A stretch of 64,000 nt of DNA from Dietzia timorensis (GCF_001659785.1 NZ_CP015961.1:1-64000), one strand, 5' to 3'; counted from the stretch's first letter, positions 11,538 to 20,908 are shown. Translations and numbers: made by a program. Notes: generated by a model not told the origin, from the letters alone.

Positions 11538-14063
11538 ATGACGGATTCGACGCTGCCACCCACCGGTGGAGAGATGGACCGAATCGAGCCGGTCGATCTG
11601 CAGGCAGAAATGCAGCGCAGTTACATCGACTACTCGATGAGCGTGATCGTGGGACGTGCGCTCCCGGACGTGCGGGACGGCCTCAAGCCGGTGCACCGCC
11701 GCATCCTTTACGCGATGTTCGACAACGGCTACCGGCCCGAGCGCAGCTTCGTGAAGTCCGCGAAGCCCGTTGCCGACACGATGGGTAACTACCACCCACA
11801 CGGCGACTCGGCGATCTACGACACCCTGGTCCGCCTCGCGCAGCCGTGGGCGATGCGCTACCCGATGGTGCAGGGGCAGGGCAACTTCGGGTCCCGCGGC
11901 AACGACGGCGCGGCCGCCATGCGTTACACCGAGTGCCGGCTCACGCCGCTGGCGATGGAGATGGTGCGCGATATCAACCGCGACACCGTCGACTTCCAGC
12001 CGAACTACGACGGCAAGACCAAGGAACCGATGGTTCTGCCGTCCCGCGTGCCGTACCTGCTGATCAACGGCGCCAGCGGCATCGCGGTCGGTATGGCCAC
12101 GAAGATGCCGCCGCACAACCTCGGCGAGGTCGCCGAGGCGATCTATTGGTGCCTCGAGAACCCGGAAGCCGACGAGGAGACGACGCTCGCGGCGTGCATG
12201 GAACGGATCAAGGGCCCCGATTTCCCGACCGCCGGGTTCATCGTCGGCGAGCAGGGCATTCGTGATGCATACACGACGGGCCGCGGCTCGATCCGCATGC
12301 GCGGCAAGACCTCGATCGAAGAGGAAAACGGCCGCACGGTCATCGTCATCACGGAGCTGCCCTACGAGGTCAACCCGGACAACATGATCGAGTCGATCGC
12401 CATCCAGGTGCGCGACGGCAAGATCGCCGGCATCGCGAAGATCGAGGATCATTCCTCCGATCGCGTGGGCATGCGCATCGTCGTCACGCTCAAGCGCGAC
12501 GCGGTGGCGAAGGTCGTGCTCAACAACCTGTACAAGCACTCCTCGCTGCAGACCTCGTTCGGCTGCAACATGCTGTCGATCGTTGACGGCGTACCGCGGA
12601 CGCTTCGCCTGGACCAGCTGGTGCGCCTCTACGTTGCGCACCAGATCGAGGTCATCGTCCGGCGCACGCAGTTCCTCCTCGACGAGGCCGAGAAGCGCGC
12701 GCACATCTTGCGTGGCCTGGTGAAGGCGCTCGACGCGCTCGACGAGGTCATCGCGTTGATTCGTCGCTCGCCGACGGTCGACGACGCCCGCACCGGCTTG
12801 ATCGAGCTGCTCGACATCGATGCCGACCAGGCACAGGCGATTCTCGATATGCAGCTGCGCCGCCTCGCCGCGCTCGAGCGCCAGAAGATCATCGACGAAT
12901 TGGCCGAGATCGAGAAGACGATCGCCGACCTCAAGGACATCCTCGAGCGGCCTGAGCGGCAGCGCCAGATCGTCGCCGACGAGCTCGCCGAGATCGTCGG
13001 CAAGCACGGCGACGAGCGGCGCGCGGTGATCATCCCCGCGGACGGCGATGTCACCGACGAGGACCTCATCGCTCGCGAGGACGTGGTCGTCACGATTACC
13101 GAGACCGGCTACGCCAAGCGCACCCGCACCGATCTGTACCGCTCGCAGAAGCGCGGCGGCAAGGGCGTGCGCGGGGCCGAGCTCAAGCAGGACGACATCG
13201 TCCGGCATTTCTTCATCTCGTCGACGCACGACTGGCTGCTCGTGTTCACGACGAAGGGACGCGTGTACCGCCTCAAGGCGTACGAACTGCCCGAGGCGAG
13301 CCGCACGGCCCGCGGTCAGCACGTCGCGAACCTCCTCGCCTTCGGCCCGGAGGAGCGGATCGCCGGAATCATCCGGATCAAGAGCTACGAGGATGCGCCG
13401 TACCTCGTGCTCGCCACGAAGAACGGTCTGGTCAAGAAGTCGAAGCTCGTGGACTACGATTCCCCGCGCTCGGGCGGACTGATCGCCGTCAACCTCCGCG
13501 ATGGCGACGAGCTGATCGGCGCCGCCCTGTGCTCCTCGGACGACGACATGCTGCTCGTGTCCGCCGAGGGCCAGTCGATCCGGTTCAACGCCTCGGACGA
13601 CATCCTGCGTCCGATGGGCCGCGCGACCTCCGGCGTGATGGGCATGCGGTTCAATGACGGTGACCACCTGCTGTCGATGCAGGTCGTGCGTTCGGACTTC
13701 GACGAGGACAAGCTGTTTCTCCTCGTCGCCACCGAGCGTGGGTACTCCAAGCGCACCTCGCTCAGCGAGTACTCGGCGCAGAACCGCGGCGGCAAGGGCG
13801 TGCTCACCGTGCAGTACGACAAGAAGCGCGGAAAGCTCGTGGGTGCACTCATCTGTGAGCTCGACGACGAGCTGTACGCGATCACGTCCTCGGGCGGCGT
13901 GATTCGCACCGTGGCCAAGCAGGTGCGCAAGGCGGGACGCCAGACCAAGGGCGTACGCCTGATGAACCTGGCCGATGACGATAGCCTGTTGGCAATCGCC
14001 CGCAGCGCGGACGAGCCCGATGTCGATGAGCAGCTCGAGCTCGGCGACGACGCCAAGAAGTAG
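11538..14063 (+). CDS. gyrA: DNA gyrase subunit A
   Basis: Breakage-reunion subunit of gyrase. The 841-residue product has the N-terminal winged-helix domain with catalytic Tyr at about 130 (AAMRYTECR), a coiled tower region, and a C-terminal beta-pinwheel with the gyrase box-like QKRGGKG near 537–543. The quinolone-resistance region reads GDSAIYD at residues 89–95, so Ser91 stands where E. coli has Ser83 and M. tuberculosis has Ala90. The ATG at 11538 follows AAGAGGAG. The gene ends eight bases before the DUF3566 gene, which probably shares its transcript. Confidence 0.97.
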   Translation: MTDSTLPPTGGEMDRIEPVDLQAEMQRSYIDYSMSVIVGRALPDVRDGLKPVHRRILYAMFDNGYRPERSFVKSAKPVADTMGNYHPHGDSAIYDTLVRLAQPWAMRYPMVQGQGNFGSRGNDGAAAMRYTECRLTPLAMEMVRDINRDTVDFQPNYDGKTKEPMVLPSRVPYLLINGASGIAVGMATKMPPHNLGEVAEAIYWCLENPEADEETTLAACMERIKGPDFPTAGFIVGEQGIRDAYTTGRGSIRMRGKTSIEEENGRTVIVITELPYEVNPDNMIESIAIQVRDGKIAGIAKIEDHSSDRVGMRIVVTLKRDAVAKVVLNNLYKHSSLQTSFGCNMLSIVDGVPRTLRLDQLVRLYVAHQIEVIVRRTQFLLDEAEKRAHILRGLVKALDALDEVIALIRRSPTVDDARTGLIELLDIDADQAQAILDMQLRRLAALERQKIIDELAEIEKTIADLKDILERPERQRQIVADELAEIVGKHGDERRAVIIPADGDVTDEDLIAREDVVVTITETGYAKRTRTDLYRSQKRGGKGVRGAELKQDDIVRHFFISSTHDWLLVFTTKGRVYRLKAYELPEASRTARGQHVANLLAFGPEERIAGIIRIKSYEDAPYLVLATKNGLVKKSKLVDYDSPRSGGLIAVNLRDGDELIGAALCSSDDDMLLVSAEGQSIRFNASDDILRPMGRATSGVMGMRFNDGDHLLSMQVVRSDFDEDKLFLLVATERGYSKRTSLSEYSAQNRGGKGVLTVQYDKKRGKLVGALICELDDELYAITSSGGVIRTVAKQVRKAGRQTKGVRLMNLADDDSLLAIARSADEPDVDEQLELGDDAKK

Positions 14064-14071
14064 GTGAAGCG

Positions 14072-14641
14072 ATGACCGAAACGCCCAAGAACCCGAGCGG
14101 CGGGCCGAACCCGGGTAATGCACCTTCGGCCGGCGCGCAGGCGCCGTCGACCGGCGCCACCGCGCGCACGCGGTCCTTCAACGGCAGCGAAGGCGGGCCC
14201 GGCGGGGTGTCGAGCGCGCCGGCTGCCGGTGCGGCCGGCACGCCGGGACCGGTGGTCGCTCAGTCCCAGCGGGTCCGTCGTGGGCCGATGCAGTCCACGG
14301 TGATCCTCCGCAGGATCGACCCGTGGAGCGCGTTCACCACGATCCTGGCGCTGATGTTCGCGCTCTTCATCGTGTGGATGGTCGCCGTCGGCGTGCTCTA
14401 CCTCCTGCTCTCGGGCATGGGTGTGTGGGACCGCCTCGGTGGCGCGCTGTCCGATGTCGTGGGGGACGGTTCGGCCTCTGTGGTCGGGGTCGGCAACATC
14501 ATGTTGTACGCCGCCGGTGCGGGGCTGCTCAACGTGGTGCTGTGGTCGATCATGACGACGATCGGTGTGTTCATCTACAACCTCGCCGCGTCGATGACCA
14601 GCGGCGGGATCCAGGTGACGTTTGCCGATCGCGACCGCTAG
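14072..14641 (+). CDS. DUF3566 transmembrane protein
   Basis: A 189-residue membrane protein of the DUF3566 family, almost always found directly after gyrA in Mycobacteriales (Rv0007 type). The first about 75 residues are a Pro/Gly/Ala-rich disordered cytoplasmic tail; two long hydrophobic segments follow (about 85–115 and 148–175) around a conserved segment beginning STVILRRIDPWS. No enzymatic motif is present. The function is unknown; family members have been linked only loosely to cell envelope or division. It sits eight bases after gyrA and ends before a strong stem-loop. Confidence 0.88.
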   Translation: MTETPKNPSGGPNPGNAPSAGAQAPSTGATARTRSFNGSEGGPGGVSSAPAAGAAGTPGPVVAQSQRVRRGPMQSTVILRRIDPWSAFTTILALMFALFIVWMVAVGVLYLLLSGMGVWDRLGGALSDVVGDGSASVVGVGNIMLYAAGAGLLNVVLWSIMTTIGVFIYNLAASMTSGGIQVTFADRDR

Positions 14642-14658
14642 ACTGCCTGTGTTTGTGC

Positions 14659-14691
14659 TCCGCCCGCCCCTGTGAAATGGGGGCGGGCGGA
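14659..14691 (+). terminator. Strong stem-loop terminating the gyrA–DUF3566 transcript
   Basis: TCCGCCCGCCCC (14659–14670) pairs perfectly with GGGGCGGGCGGA (14680–14691). The stem is 12 bp and very GC-rich, without a T-run. It lies 18 bases after the DUF3566 stop and before tRNA-Ile. Confidence 0.7.
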
Positions 14692-14768
14692 ATACATTTC
14701 GGCCGATTTGGAGTAACAGGTGAAGGTCGGGTAAATTATTCGCTTGTTGCACGGCAACGCCGATGCAC

Positions 14769-14845
14769 GGGCCTATAGCTCAGGTGGTTAGAGCGCCAAA
14801 CTGATAATTTGGAGGTCGGAGGTTCAAGTCCTCCTAGGCCCACCA
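14769..14845 (+). tRNA. ileT: tRNA-Ile (anticodon GAT)
   Basis: A 77-base cloverleaf with acceptor GGGCCTA/TAGGCCC, D-arm AGCTCAGGTGGTTAGAGC, anticodon loop CTGATAA, and T-arm GAGGTTCAAGTCCTC, with CCA encoded at the 3' end. Its position after gyrA and beside tRNA-Ala is conserved in Mycobacteriales. Confidence 0.97.
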
Positions 14846-14855
14846 GCTAGATTCG

Positions 14856-14886
14856 CGCCGGATCCGTTTATTCGGTCCGGCGTTTT
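14856..14886 (+). terminator. Terminator between the two tRNA genes
   Basis: CGCCGGATCCG and CGGTCCGGCG form a stem with one bulge around TTTATT, followed by TTTT. It lies 10 bases after tRNA-Ile, so the two tRNAs probably have separate transcripts. Confidence 0.75.
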
Positions 14887-14917
14887 CCCTAGCGAGCCGG
14901 AAGTTTTCCGGCAGTTC

Positions 14918-14990
14918 GGGGCCTTAGCTCAGTTGGTAGAGCGCTGCCTTTGCAAGGCAGATGTCAGGGGTTCGAATCCCCTAGGCTCCA
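14918..14990 (+). tRNA. alaT: tRNA-Ala (anticodon TGC)
   Basis: A 73-base cloverleaf with acceptor GGGGCCT/AGGCTCC (one G-T pair), anticodon loop TTTGCAA and T-arm GGGGTTCGAATCCCC. CCA is not encoded (ACAG follows), so it is added after transcription, unlike the neighbouring tRNA-Ile. Confidence 0.96.
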
Positions 14991-15002
14991 CAGTTTTTCA
15001 AT

Positions 15003-15036
15003 ACCGGGACTTCGCATGGACGAGGTCCCGGTTTTT
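15003..15036 (+). terminator. Intrinsic terminator after tRNA-Ala
   Basis: ACCGGGAC (15003–15010) pairs with GTCCCGGT (15025–15032), followed by a T-rich tail. It begins 13 bases after the tRNA. Confidence 0.85.
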
Positions 15037-15164
15037 GTTTTGGGTGAGGTGCCGGAGTGATGGGGTGCTGGGGCGCGGTGCTGGAAATTGTGCAGATCTC
15101 TTTCGAGATTTTGTAGACACTGTCTACAGATTCGAACGAAAAATATGCGCGAATTCTGGGCCCC

Positions 15165-15536
15165 TCACATCCAGAGGACGCCGTCATCCTCGAACTCGCG
15201 GAGCCTGAAGGACATCATTTCCTTGATAAGTGCCGACGGGATCTCCTGGGTGTACGGCAGCTTCACCGAGCCCTTTCCCGTGGAGTAGTCGGTGAGCTGG
15301 GCATCGAAGTGCTCACGGGTCGACGGCGTAAAGGCGATGCTCGCATGCTTGGCGTGCGCGCTGAAAACGAAGAGAATCGTCCCTCGCGGGTGCACGATTG
15401 CGGGGTGACCCCACTTCACCGCCTCCTCGGCGTCGGGCACGGCCGAATGTCCGAGGCGGCGGAACTCCTCGATGCTCTCGGCTTGCTCGGGCGTTAGCGG
15501 GGCAATGTACTCGTCGATAGTGGTGGGTTTGGCCAT
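15165..15536 (-). CDS. DUF1801 / iron-chaperone-like small protein
   Basis: A 123-residue cytoplasmic protein of the DUF1801 (YdhG/YdeI-like) superfamily. The pattern TIDEYIAPLTPEQAESIEEFRRL, split by family usage into an N-terminal helix and the following VPDAEEAVKWGHPAI segment, is characteristic, as is the beta-rich core with SIAFTPS. Some members are called iron chaperones by homology to the frataxin-like Fra protein, but there is no direct evidence of metal binding here. It lies nine bases downstream of the TetR gene on the same strand and may be cotranscribed with it. Confidence 0.8.
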   Translation of the reverse strand: MAKPTTIDEYIAPLTPEQAESIEEFRRLGHSAVPDAEEAVKWGHPAIVHPRGTILFVFSAHAKHASIAFTPSTREHFDAQLTDYSTGKGSVKLPYTQEIPSALIKEMMSFRLREFEDDGVLWM

Positions 15537-15545
15537 GGCCCCAGC

Positions 15546-16124
15546 CTAGGGCGATTCGGGAGGCAGGAGGCGGGCCGCGAACTCGGACACGATGTCATCG
15601 ATGGATTCCTCCGGCATCAAAGGCCCGGTGAGCCTGTCGAAAAGCAGGCCCTCGATCGCGTAGTGGAACAGGGCGATATCACGGCGATCCCCGGGAAGCC
15701 CGGCGTCACGATTGAACTGCACGTCGCCCTCGAAGCCGGCATACCTCCACTCCTGGAGCATCGCCGCGATCTCTGGGCGCCGCAGCGATTCCAGCCGCAG
15801 CTCGAACAACGCGATCGTCACCTCCCGGTTGGCGAGTAGCCGAGCGGCGATGTCGGCGAGGTACTCGGTGAACAGTTCCCGGGAAGGCTTCCTCCCCTCG
15901 TGGGCCGCGAGGAACTCAGGGCTCGGCGCGAGGCGCTCGCCGATGCGTTCGACCATGCCGGCGATCAGCGCATCCCGATTGCGGAAATAGTTCGAGGCGG
16001 TGCCGATGGGAACGGCGGCCCGCGTGTCGATCGCGCGATGGGTGAGCCCCCGCGCCCCCTGCTCGGCGAGAATTCCCAGCCCCGCATCGGCGAGTGCGTT
16101 GCGGCGATCGATATTGCGGACCAT
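15546..16124 (-). CDS. TetR-family repressor facing the DHFR-like gene
   Basis: About 192 residues. The N-terminal helix-turn-helix reads LTHRAIDTRAAVPIGTASNYF, typical of TetR regulators with the YFRNRDALI signature after it. The C-terminal half is a ligand-binding helical domain without specific family cues. Start chosen at ATG 16124 (MVRNIDRR); an ATG six codons upstream is possible. It is divergent from the reductase gene starting at 16200, and two similar imperfect palindromes lie between, so it probably represses both itself and that gene. Confidence 0.87.
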   Translation of the reverse strand: MVRNIDRRNALADAGLGILAEQGARGLTHRAIDTRAAVPIGTASNYFRNRDALIAGMVERIGERLAPSPEFLAAHEGRKPSRELFTEYLADIAARLLANREVTIALFELRLESLRRPEIAAMLQEWRYAGFEGDVQFNRDAGLPGDRRDIALFHYAIEGLLFDRLTGPLMPEESIDDIVSEFAARLLPPESP

Positions 16125-16144
16125 GCACACCACTATAGACAAAC

Positions 16145-16186
16145 CACGACACCTGTCGTACTCTCGATATCACTACACCTGCAGTG
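16145..16186. promoter_or_regulatory. Paired operator sites for the divergent TetR
   Basis: ACGACACCTGTCGT (16146–16159) is a perfect 6-2-6 palindrome. CACTACACCTGCAGTG (16171–16186) is a second palindrome with one mismatch. Both centre on ACACCTG and lie 26 bases apart between the TetR and reductase starts, fitting a two-dimer TetR operator. Confidence 0.65.
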
Positions 16187-16199
16187 GTTAGGAGCCACC

Positions 16200-16772
16200 A
16201 TGCGAGAACTCGTCTATTACGTCGCCGTCAGCATCGATGGTTATATCGCGGGGCCGGATGGCGAGTTCGACGCCTTCCTCTTCGAGGGGGACCACGCCGG
16301 GTTCATCACCGCCGAGTTGCCCGACGCAATCCCCACGCACATCGCCGACCAGCTCGGCATCGCCCAGCGCCGAGAGCGATTCGACACGGTGCTCATGGGC
16401 GCGGGGACCTATTCCGTCGGGCTGCCGGACGCGCCGAGCCCGTACCGGCACCTCGACCAGTATCTCTTCACCCATCGAGCAATTGCGCCACAGGACAACC
16501 TCACCGTCACCGCCGAGGATCCGGCTCACCTGGTGCGGGAGCTCAAGGCCCGCGAGGGCGCGGACATCTGGCTGTGCGGCGGTCGGAACCTCGCGGCCCA
16601 ACTCGCCGGGGAGATCGATCGGCTCGTGCTCAAGCGCAATCCGGTCGTGTTCGGCGCAGGTATCCCGCTGTTCGCGCCCGGGACCTATGCGCCGGCGCAG
16701 TGGGATCGCGTTCGGGCGGTCGCGTTCGACTCCGGCGTCGTGCTGGAGGAGTACGTCCGGCGTCAGGAATAG
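16200..16772 (+). CDS. Dihydrofolate-reductase-like (RibD C-terminal family) oxidoreductase
   Basis: A 190-residue member of the RibD_C/DHFR-fold superfamily (YyaP/YwjB type). The start MRELVYYVAVSIDGYIAGPD is characteristic, followed by VLMGAGTYSVGL and the nucleotide-binding IWLCGGRNLAAQL segment near 120–132. Such proteins are predicted NAD(P)H-dependent reductases of unknown substrate and are not classical FolA. ATG 16200 follows GTTAGGAG. It is divergent from, and probably controlled by, the TetR regulator. Confidence 0.85.
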   Translation: MRELVYYVAVSIDGYIAGPDGEFDAFLFEGDHAGFITAELPDAIPTHIADQLGIAQRRERFDTVLMGAGTYSVGLPDAPSPYRHLDQYLFTHRAIAPQDNLTVTAEDPAHLVRELKAREGADIWLCGGRNLAAQLAGEIDRLVLKRNPVVFGAGIPLFAPGTYAPAQWDRVRAVAFDSGVVLEEYVRRQE

Positions 16773-16811
16773 GGAAAAGCCACACACCTATGACGGCGGA
16801 GGCGCCTAACT

Positions 16812-17945
16812 TCAACGCCCGCGCGGATGGCCCGTGCGCAGGACCTCGCGGCCGAGGAAGTGCGAGATCCCGTCGACGACGGCGCGCGGCCGCGGCCCGG
16901 CGAACACGTCGAAGCCGTGGTTCGCCCCGGGGAGCTCCGCGTAGGCGACGGTCGAGGGGGAGTGTTCGCGCAGGTAACGGACGAATCGGCGGGCACTGTT
17001 CACGGTGATGAAGCTGTCGTGCGTGCCGTGGACGACGAACACGGGCGGCGCGGCGGTGGCCTGGTAGTCGGCGGGGAGAGACGAGGGTCGGTGGCCGCGC
17101 GGCTCGCCGTAGTAGCGACCGAAGTAGCCGTAGAGGCACACGGCAGCGGAGACCTGCGTGTCAGCGGAGTCGAAGCCGGGCTGGAACTCGGGCAGGTTCG
17201 TGGTGAGAGCGCACATCGCCGCGAGGTGCCCGCCGGCCGAGCTTCCGGACACGACGACGGTCGCGGGGTCGATGCCGTACTCATCGGCGTTCTCGCGGGC
17301 GAAGGCGATGACCCGCTTGGCGTCGGTGAGGTGTTCGGGATACCCGGCGTGCGGACGGAGCGCGTAGTTCGCGCTGATCACGACCCAGCCCTGCGCGGCC
17401 ATGCGATACCAGAGGTGGCGGCCTTCCCAATACTTGTCGCCGCCGGAGAAGCCGCCGCCGTGGAAGAAGATCAGGACCGGAGCGCCGCCGGGGGCGTGGC
17501 GCAGACGGTAGACGTCGAGGCGGTGTTCGCGGCCGCCGCCGGCGTACTGGACATTGGAAATCCGCTGGACGCGCAGCGGTTTGACCGGCAGACAGAAGAT
17601 GCCGGACCACCACGCCGTCGCGCCGTGGGGTGGGAGACCGACGGCGTCGGCGATCGCGGGTCGCGCGCGCAACGTGCGGAGATAGAGAACGGCCATGCCG
17701 GCGATGACGAGGACCGCGAAGGCGTAGATCGCCCAGTCGACCGGGCCCACCACGCCGTCAGCAGAACGGTAGGTCTGCACCGCGGTGATCGCGAAGGCGA
17801 GGAGGAACAGCAGCGGGAGCTCGCCCACAGCGATACTGACGACGAACGCGGCCCGAGCGAAAATAATCGGCCGGCGGGGCGGCCACAGGACGGCCGCGAC
17901 GACGAGGGCCCAGATGATGACGGTGACGAGAAAGCCGGTGGACAT
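16812..17945 (-). CDS. Membrane-anchored alpha/beta-hydrolase (carboxylesterase)
   Basis: 377 residues. The first about 90 form three hydrophobic segments; the rest is an esterase domain with oxyanion motif FFHGGGF near 159, nucleophile GSSAGG near 230, acid HGTHD near 307 and His in GANHGFD near 346. It belongs to the BD-FAE/lipase group common in mycobacteria. The catalytic domain could face either side; topology is not clear. It converges with the reductase gene. Its start lies 73 bases from the next gene on the same strand (TetR at 18019). Confidence 0.85.
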   Translation of the reverse strand: MSTGFLVTVIIWALVVAAVLWPPRRPIIFARAAFVVSIAVGELPLLFLLAFAITAVQTYRSADGVVGPVDWAIYAFAVLVIAGMAVLYLRTLRARPAIADAVGLPPHGATAWWSGIFCLPVKPLRVQRISNVQYAGGGREHRLDVYRLRHAPGGAPVLIFFHGGGFSGGDKYWEGRHLWYRMAAQGWVVISANYALRPHAGYPEHLTDAKRVIAFARENADEYGIDPATVVVSGSSAGGHLAAMCALTTNLPEFQPGFDSADTQVSAAVCLYGYFGRYYGEPRGHRPSSLPADYQATAAPPVFVVHGTHDSFITVNSARRFVRYLREHSPSTVAYAELPGANHGFDVFAGPRPRAVVDGISHFLGREVLRTGHPRGR

Positions 17946-18018
17946 GGCACATACTTACTGCTGAGTTTGTGGTGTGGGCCCATTGTTACCGAAGCGGCGG
18001 CCGGGCGCAGGGGAATGG

Positions 18019-18801
18019 CTAGCGGAAGCCCGCCCGATCGAGCTCGGCACGAATCTCGGTAATGACGTCGTTCGGCCACGAAGAGGGGAGGCCGGCGCCT
18101 TCTTCTGTGTCCAGGGCGGCGCGGATCAGGTCGCACGTGGATTCGCGAAGGCAGCGCCGGTCCGCGTGTCGCCGCTGCGGCGTGGACGTTTCCCGGACGG
18201 CGTCGTTGACCAGGCCACGTGCCAATACTCGCGAGGCCTGTGCGGCGACGAGGAGCGAGTCCTCGGCACGGGGCCGAAGACCGAGCGCCGCTGCCACGCG
18301 ACCGTAGAGGAGTGCGATGCCGTGAGTCGTTCGCTCCTCGTTTTCGGCGAGGCGATTGAGCAGGCGGGCGCGCTGATCCGGATCGGGGATCGAGGACAGC
18401 GCCGTTTCGTATGCGAGAAACGCGCGCCACGGATGTGAATCGACGAGAAGGTCGAACTCCTTCTCGATGATCGTGCCCATGAGCATGCCGACGATCTCGA
18501 TGCCCTCGGCGCCGGCCGTAACCTCGGCCGCGACGGCGTGTACTGCCGTCTCGATCGCCTCGAGGTCGAGCGTCGGCGTGGACTGGCCGCGCGCGAGACG
18601 GTCGAGCACATCGGTAGCGAAGATCTCCCGCGATGGCCACAGCCGATACGCGGTGGCCCTGGGGACGTCGGCCGCGGCGATGATGTCCTCCATCGAGAGC
18701 GATGGGGTGGCGCGAAGTCCGTTGGTGGACACGTGCTCGACGGCGGCGTCCATGACCAGATCTCTGGTCTGCTTCTCTGTGCGACGGGGTCTGCGAGCCA
18801 C
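18019..18801 (-). CDS. TetR-family repressor of the adjacent MFS pump
   Basis: A 260-residue TetR regulator, longer than average. The HTH lies at about 35–60 (SMEDIIAAADVPRATAYRLW). The C-terminal ligand domain is large and helical. It is divergent from the MFS transporter gene with only 77 bases between starts, holding two near-identical palindromes. The usual arrangement is a drug- or metabolite-responsive repressor controlling an efflux pump; the inducer is unknown. Confidence 0.88.
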   Translation of the reverse strand: MARRPRRTEKQTRDLVMDAAVEHVSTNGLRATPSLSMEDIIAAADVPRATAYRLWPSREIFATDVLDRLARGQSTPTLDLEAIETAVHAVAAEVTAGAEGIEIVGMLMGTIIEKEFDLLVDSHPWRAFLAYETALSSIPDPDQRARLLNRLAENEERTTHGIALLYGRVAAALGLRPRAEDSLLVAAQASRVLARGLVNDAVRETSTPQRRHADRRCLRESTCDLIRAALDTEEGAGLPSSWPNDVITEIRAELDRAGFR

Positions 18802-18823
18802 GATAATCCTCTCTCCCTATTGC

Positions 18824-18869
18824 GACACTATGTCTCTAAGTGTAGCGTGCCCTATTGAGACACAATGTC
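18824..18869. promoter_or_regulatory. Double TetR operator between repressor and MFS genes
   Basis: GACACTATGTC (18824–18834) and GACACAATGTC (18859–18869) are palindromic 11-mers differing at one base. They are embedded in longer inverted arms (TTGCGACA and its complement at the outer sides). Their centres are 35 bases apart between the two divergent starts, as expected for two TetR dimers shutting off both promoters. Confidence 0.8.
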
Positions 18870-18878
18870 GCAAACTTG

Positions 18879-20363
18879 ATGGGACATGACACGCCCTCCT
18901 CCGTCACCACCCGAATCCCTCCGTCTCCCGCACGCGGCGCCACGCCCGGTCGTGCGCTGCTCGCGGTGTGCATCGTCCAATTCATGGTGTCCCTCGACTT
19001 GTCCGTCGTTAATGTCGGACTGCCTCAGATCTCCTCCGCGTTGGGCTTTGGCGGCGCGGACGTCACGTGGGTGATCCACGCCTACGCGCTGGCATTCGGC
19101 GGTCTTTTGCTCCTCGGGGGCAGGCTCGCCGATCTCTTCGGCCACCGAAACGTGCTCGTCGGGGGGCTCGCACTCTTCGCAATCGCGTCGTTGGTAGGCG
19201 GATTCGCGACGAGCGCCGGGTGGCTGCTCGCGGCGAGGTTCGCGCAAGGGGTCGGAGCCGCCGCGGCCGCACCGGCCGCCCTCGCCGCTCTCACCCAGAC
19301 ATTTCCCTCGGGCCGGCCCCGTGCCAAGGCGTTCGGAGCGTGGAGTGCGATGAACGCCGCGGGCGGGGCGCTCGGAGTCCTCATCGGCGGGGTGCTCACC
19401 GAATTCGCCGGGTGGCGTTGGGTGCTGTTCGTCAGCGTGCCGATGGCGCTGGTGGCGCTTGTTTTCGCTCGCGTGGGGATCGCTGCGAAGACTCGAACGA
19501 CGGGAAGCCGTCACGGAACGGACCTTCTCGGCGGCGCACTCGTCACCGCCGGCCTCTTATCGGTCGTTTTCGGGATACTGTCGACCGAACGGTCGGGGTG
19601 GACCTCCCCGTTTACGCTCGTTCCGCTCGCGCTCGGCGTCGCATTCGTGGCGGGCTTCGTGGTCGCCGAACGAAACGCCCGCGGCGAGCCGCTGCTCCGG
19701 CTCGGCCTCCTCGCCAATCGCAATGTCGCAGGGGCGAATATCTACAACCTCATGTTCGGGGCGGCGATGGCATCGGCGTTCTACTTCGTCTCGCTCTATC
19801 TGCAACGCGTGCTCGGACATGGGCCCGCGCGCACCGGAGTGGAGTTCCTTCCCTTCGCGTTGGCAGTCGTCGCCGGGGCCGCGTTGGCGGTGAAGGCGAG
19901 CTCGCGCGTGGACAATCGCGGGCTCATGATCCTCGGCGGAGTCGTCAGCGCCCTCGGTTTCGGTGCGTTCGGGTTCATTTCCGCGGATGGGTCGTTCGTC
20001 GTTCACGTCCTCGGGCCCTCGCTCGTCGCCGGTACGGGTCTCGGTCTCTGCCTCGGACCAGTGGTGTCCACGGCGACCGCCGGGGTGGACGAATCCGAGC
20101 GCGGAGTCGCCTCGGGAGTGCTGTCCAGCTCCAGGCAGATCGGAGCCGCGCTCGGACTCGCCGTCCTCGGCACCTTTGCCGCCAACCGAAGCGCGCGGGT
20201 GGATGCGGCCCCGGCCGACGCTCTCGCCCACGGGTACTCGCTCGGGCTCCTCGGAGCGGGAGCGTTCTTCTTCCTCGCAGTTATCACCGCACTCTTTCTC
20301 ATTCCCAGGGGCCCCGCGCCCGCGGACGACCCGACAACGAGCGGCTCCCGCCGTCATCAGTGA
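18879..20363 (+). CDS. MFS drug:H+ antiporter, DHA2 (EmrB/QacA-like) family
   Basis: About 494 residues with 14 predicted membrane segments. Motif D1 region LDLSVVNVGLPQIS near 30–45 and the motif A loop GGRLADLFGHRN mark the DHA2 drug-efflux subfamily. ATG 18879 (MGHDTPSS) is chosen; a TTG eight codons upstream would place the start inside the operator. Likely exports a toxic compound in response to the divergent TetR. The downstream small membrane protein, 11 bases later, may share the transcript. Confidence 0.88.
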   Translation: MGHDTPSSVTTRIPPSPARGATPGRALLAVCIVQFMVSLDLSVVNVGLPQISSALGFGGADVTWVIHAYALAFGGLLLLGGRLADLFGHRNVLVGGLALFAIASLVGGFATSAGWLLAARFAQGVGAAAAAPAALAALTQTFPSGRPRAKAFGAWSAMNAAGGALGVLIGGVLTEFAGWRWVLFVSVPMALVALVFARVGIAAKTRTTGSRHGTDLLGGALVTAGLLSVVFGILSTERSGWTSPFTLVPLALGVAFVAGFVVAERNARGEPLLRLGLLANRNVAGANIYNLMFGAAMASAFYFVSLYLQRVLGHGPARTGVEFLPFALAVVAGAALAVKASSRVDNRGLMILGGVVSALGFGAFGFISADGSFVVHVLGPSLVAGTGLGLCLGPVVSTATAGVDESERGVASGVLSSSRQIGAALGLAVLGTFAANRSARVDAAPADALAHGYSLGLLGAGAFFFLAVITALFLIPRGPAPADDPTTSGSRRHQ

Positions 20364-20374
20364 AAGGAAAAACC

Positions 20375-20908
20375 ATGTCCGTCCTCGATCCGACCAGAAC
20401 AACCTCTCCACGACGCCACTCGACACGAGTCGCCTACCCGGGCGCCGCGTTCGCGTTCCTCTGCCTGGGCCTACTGTTCTCGGCGCTCACGGCGGTCGTC
20501 GCCTTCGTCGACCAGGCGAGCCTCGGAGTGCTCGAGGACCACGTTCGCAGCGGCTATCCGGAGTACACACCGGCAGAACTCGACGGGGCAGTCGATGCCT
20601 ACGTCGGCTATCTCGCCATCGTCGCCGGCATCGGGGCCGTGGCGTGGATCGTCACCCTCGTGGCCGCGCGCCGCGGACGACGCTGGGCGCGCTACTTTGC
20701 CGCCGTGGCCTTTCTCGTCGGCGCTTCGATCGCTGTCTTCGACCTGTTCATCAAGGAACCCAACGGGGCGGCGGGCTTCCCGGCGTTGCACGGGTGGCTC
20801 GGACTGCTTCCCGTGCTCGCGGGACTCTTCGCGCTGATCGCACTCTGGGGAGGGGGTGTTTCCGGAACACGGGCGTCGAAATCGCGCCGAACCGGCGAGC
20901 GAAACTGA
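20375..20908 (+). CDS. Small membrane protein of unknown function downstream of the MFS pump
   Basis: 177 residues with four hydrophobic segments (about 25–50, 85–107, 115–135, 145–165), giving a four-helix membrane protein. A GAAAGGA ribosome site lies just before the ATG at 20375. It begins 11 bases after the pump gene, so it is probably cotranscribed and controlled by the same TetR. I recognise no family motif. Confidence 0.75.
   Translation: MSVLDPTRTTSPRRHSTRVAYPGAAFAFLCLGLLFSALTAVVAFVDQASLGVLEDHVRSGYPEYTPAELDGAVDAYVGYLAIVAGIGAVAWIVTLVAARRGRRWARYFAAVAFLVGASIAVFDLFIKEPNGAAGFPALHGWLGLLPVLAGLFALIALWGGGVSGTRASKSRRTGERN

Noticed and set aside
11472-14123. Very long open frame (883 codons) antisense to gyrA
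   Set aside because: It mirrors the GC-rich third-codon pattern of gyrA. The translation is Arg/Glu/Val/Leu-rich without any family resemblance, and gyrA is certain.
16200-16772. Folate-pathway dihydrofolate reductase (folA)
   Set aside because: The N-terminus and nucleotide motif match the RibD_C/YyaP group and not FolA, and there is no thyA nearby.
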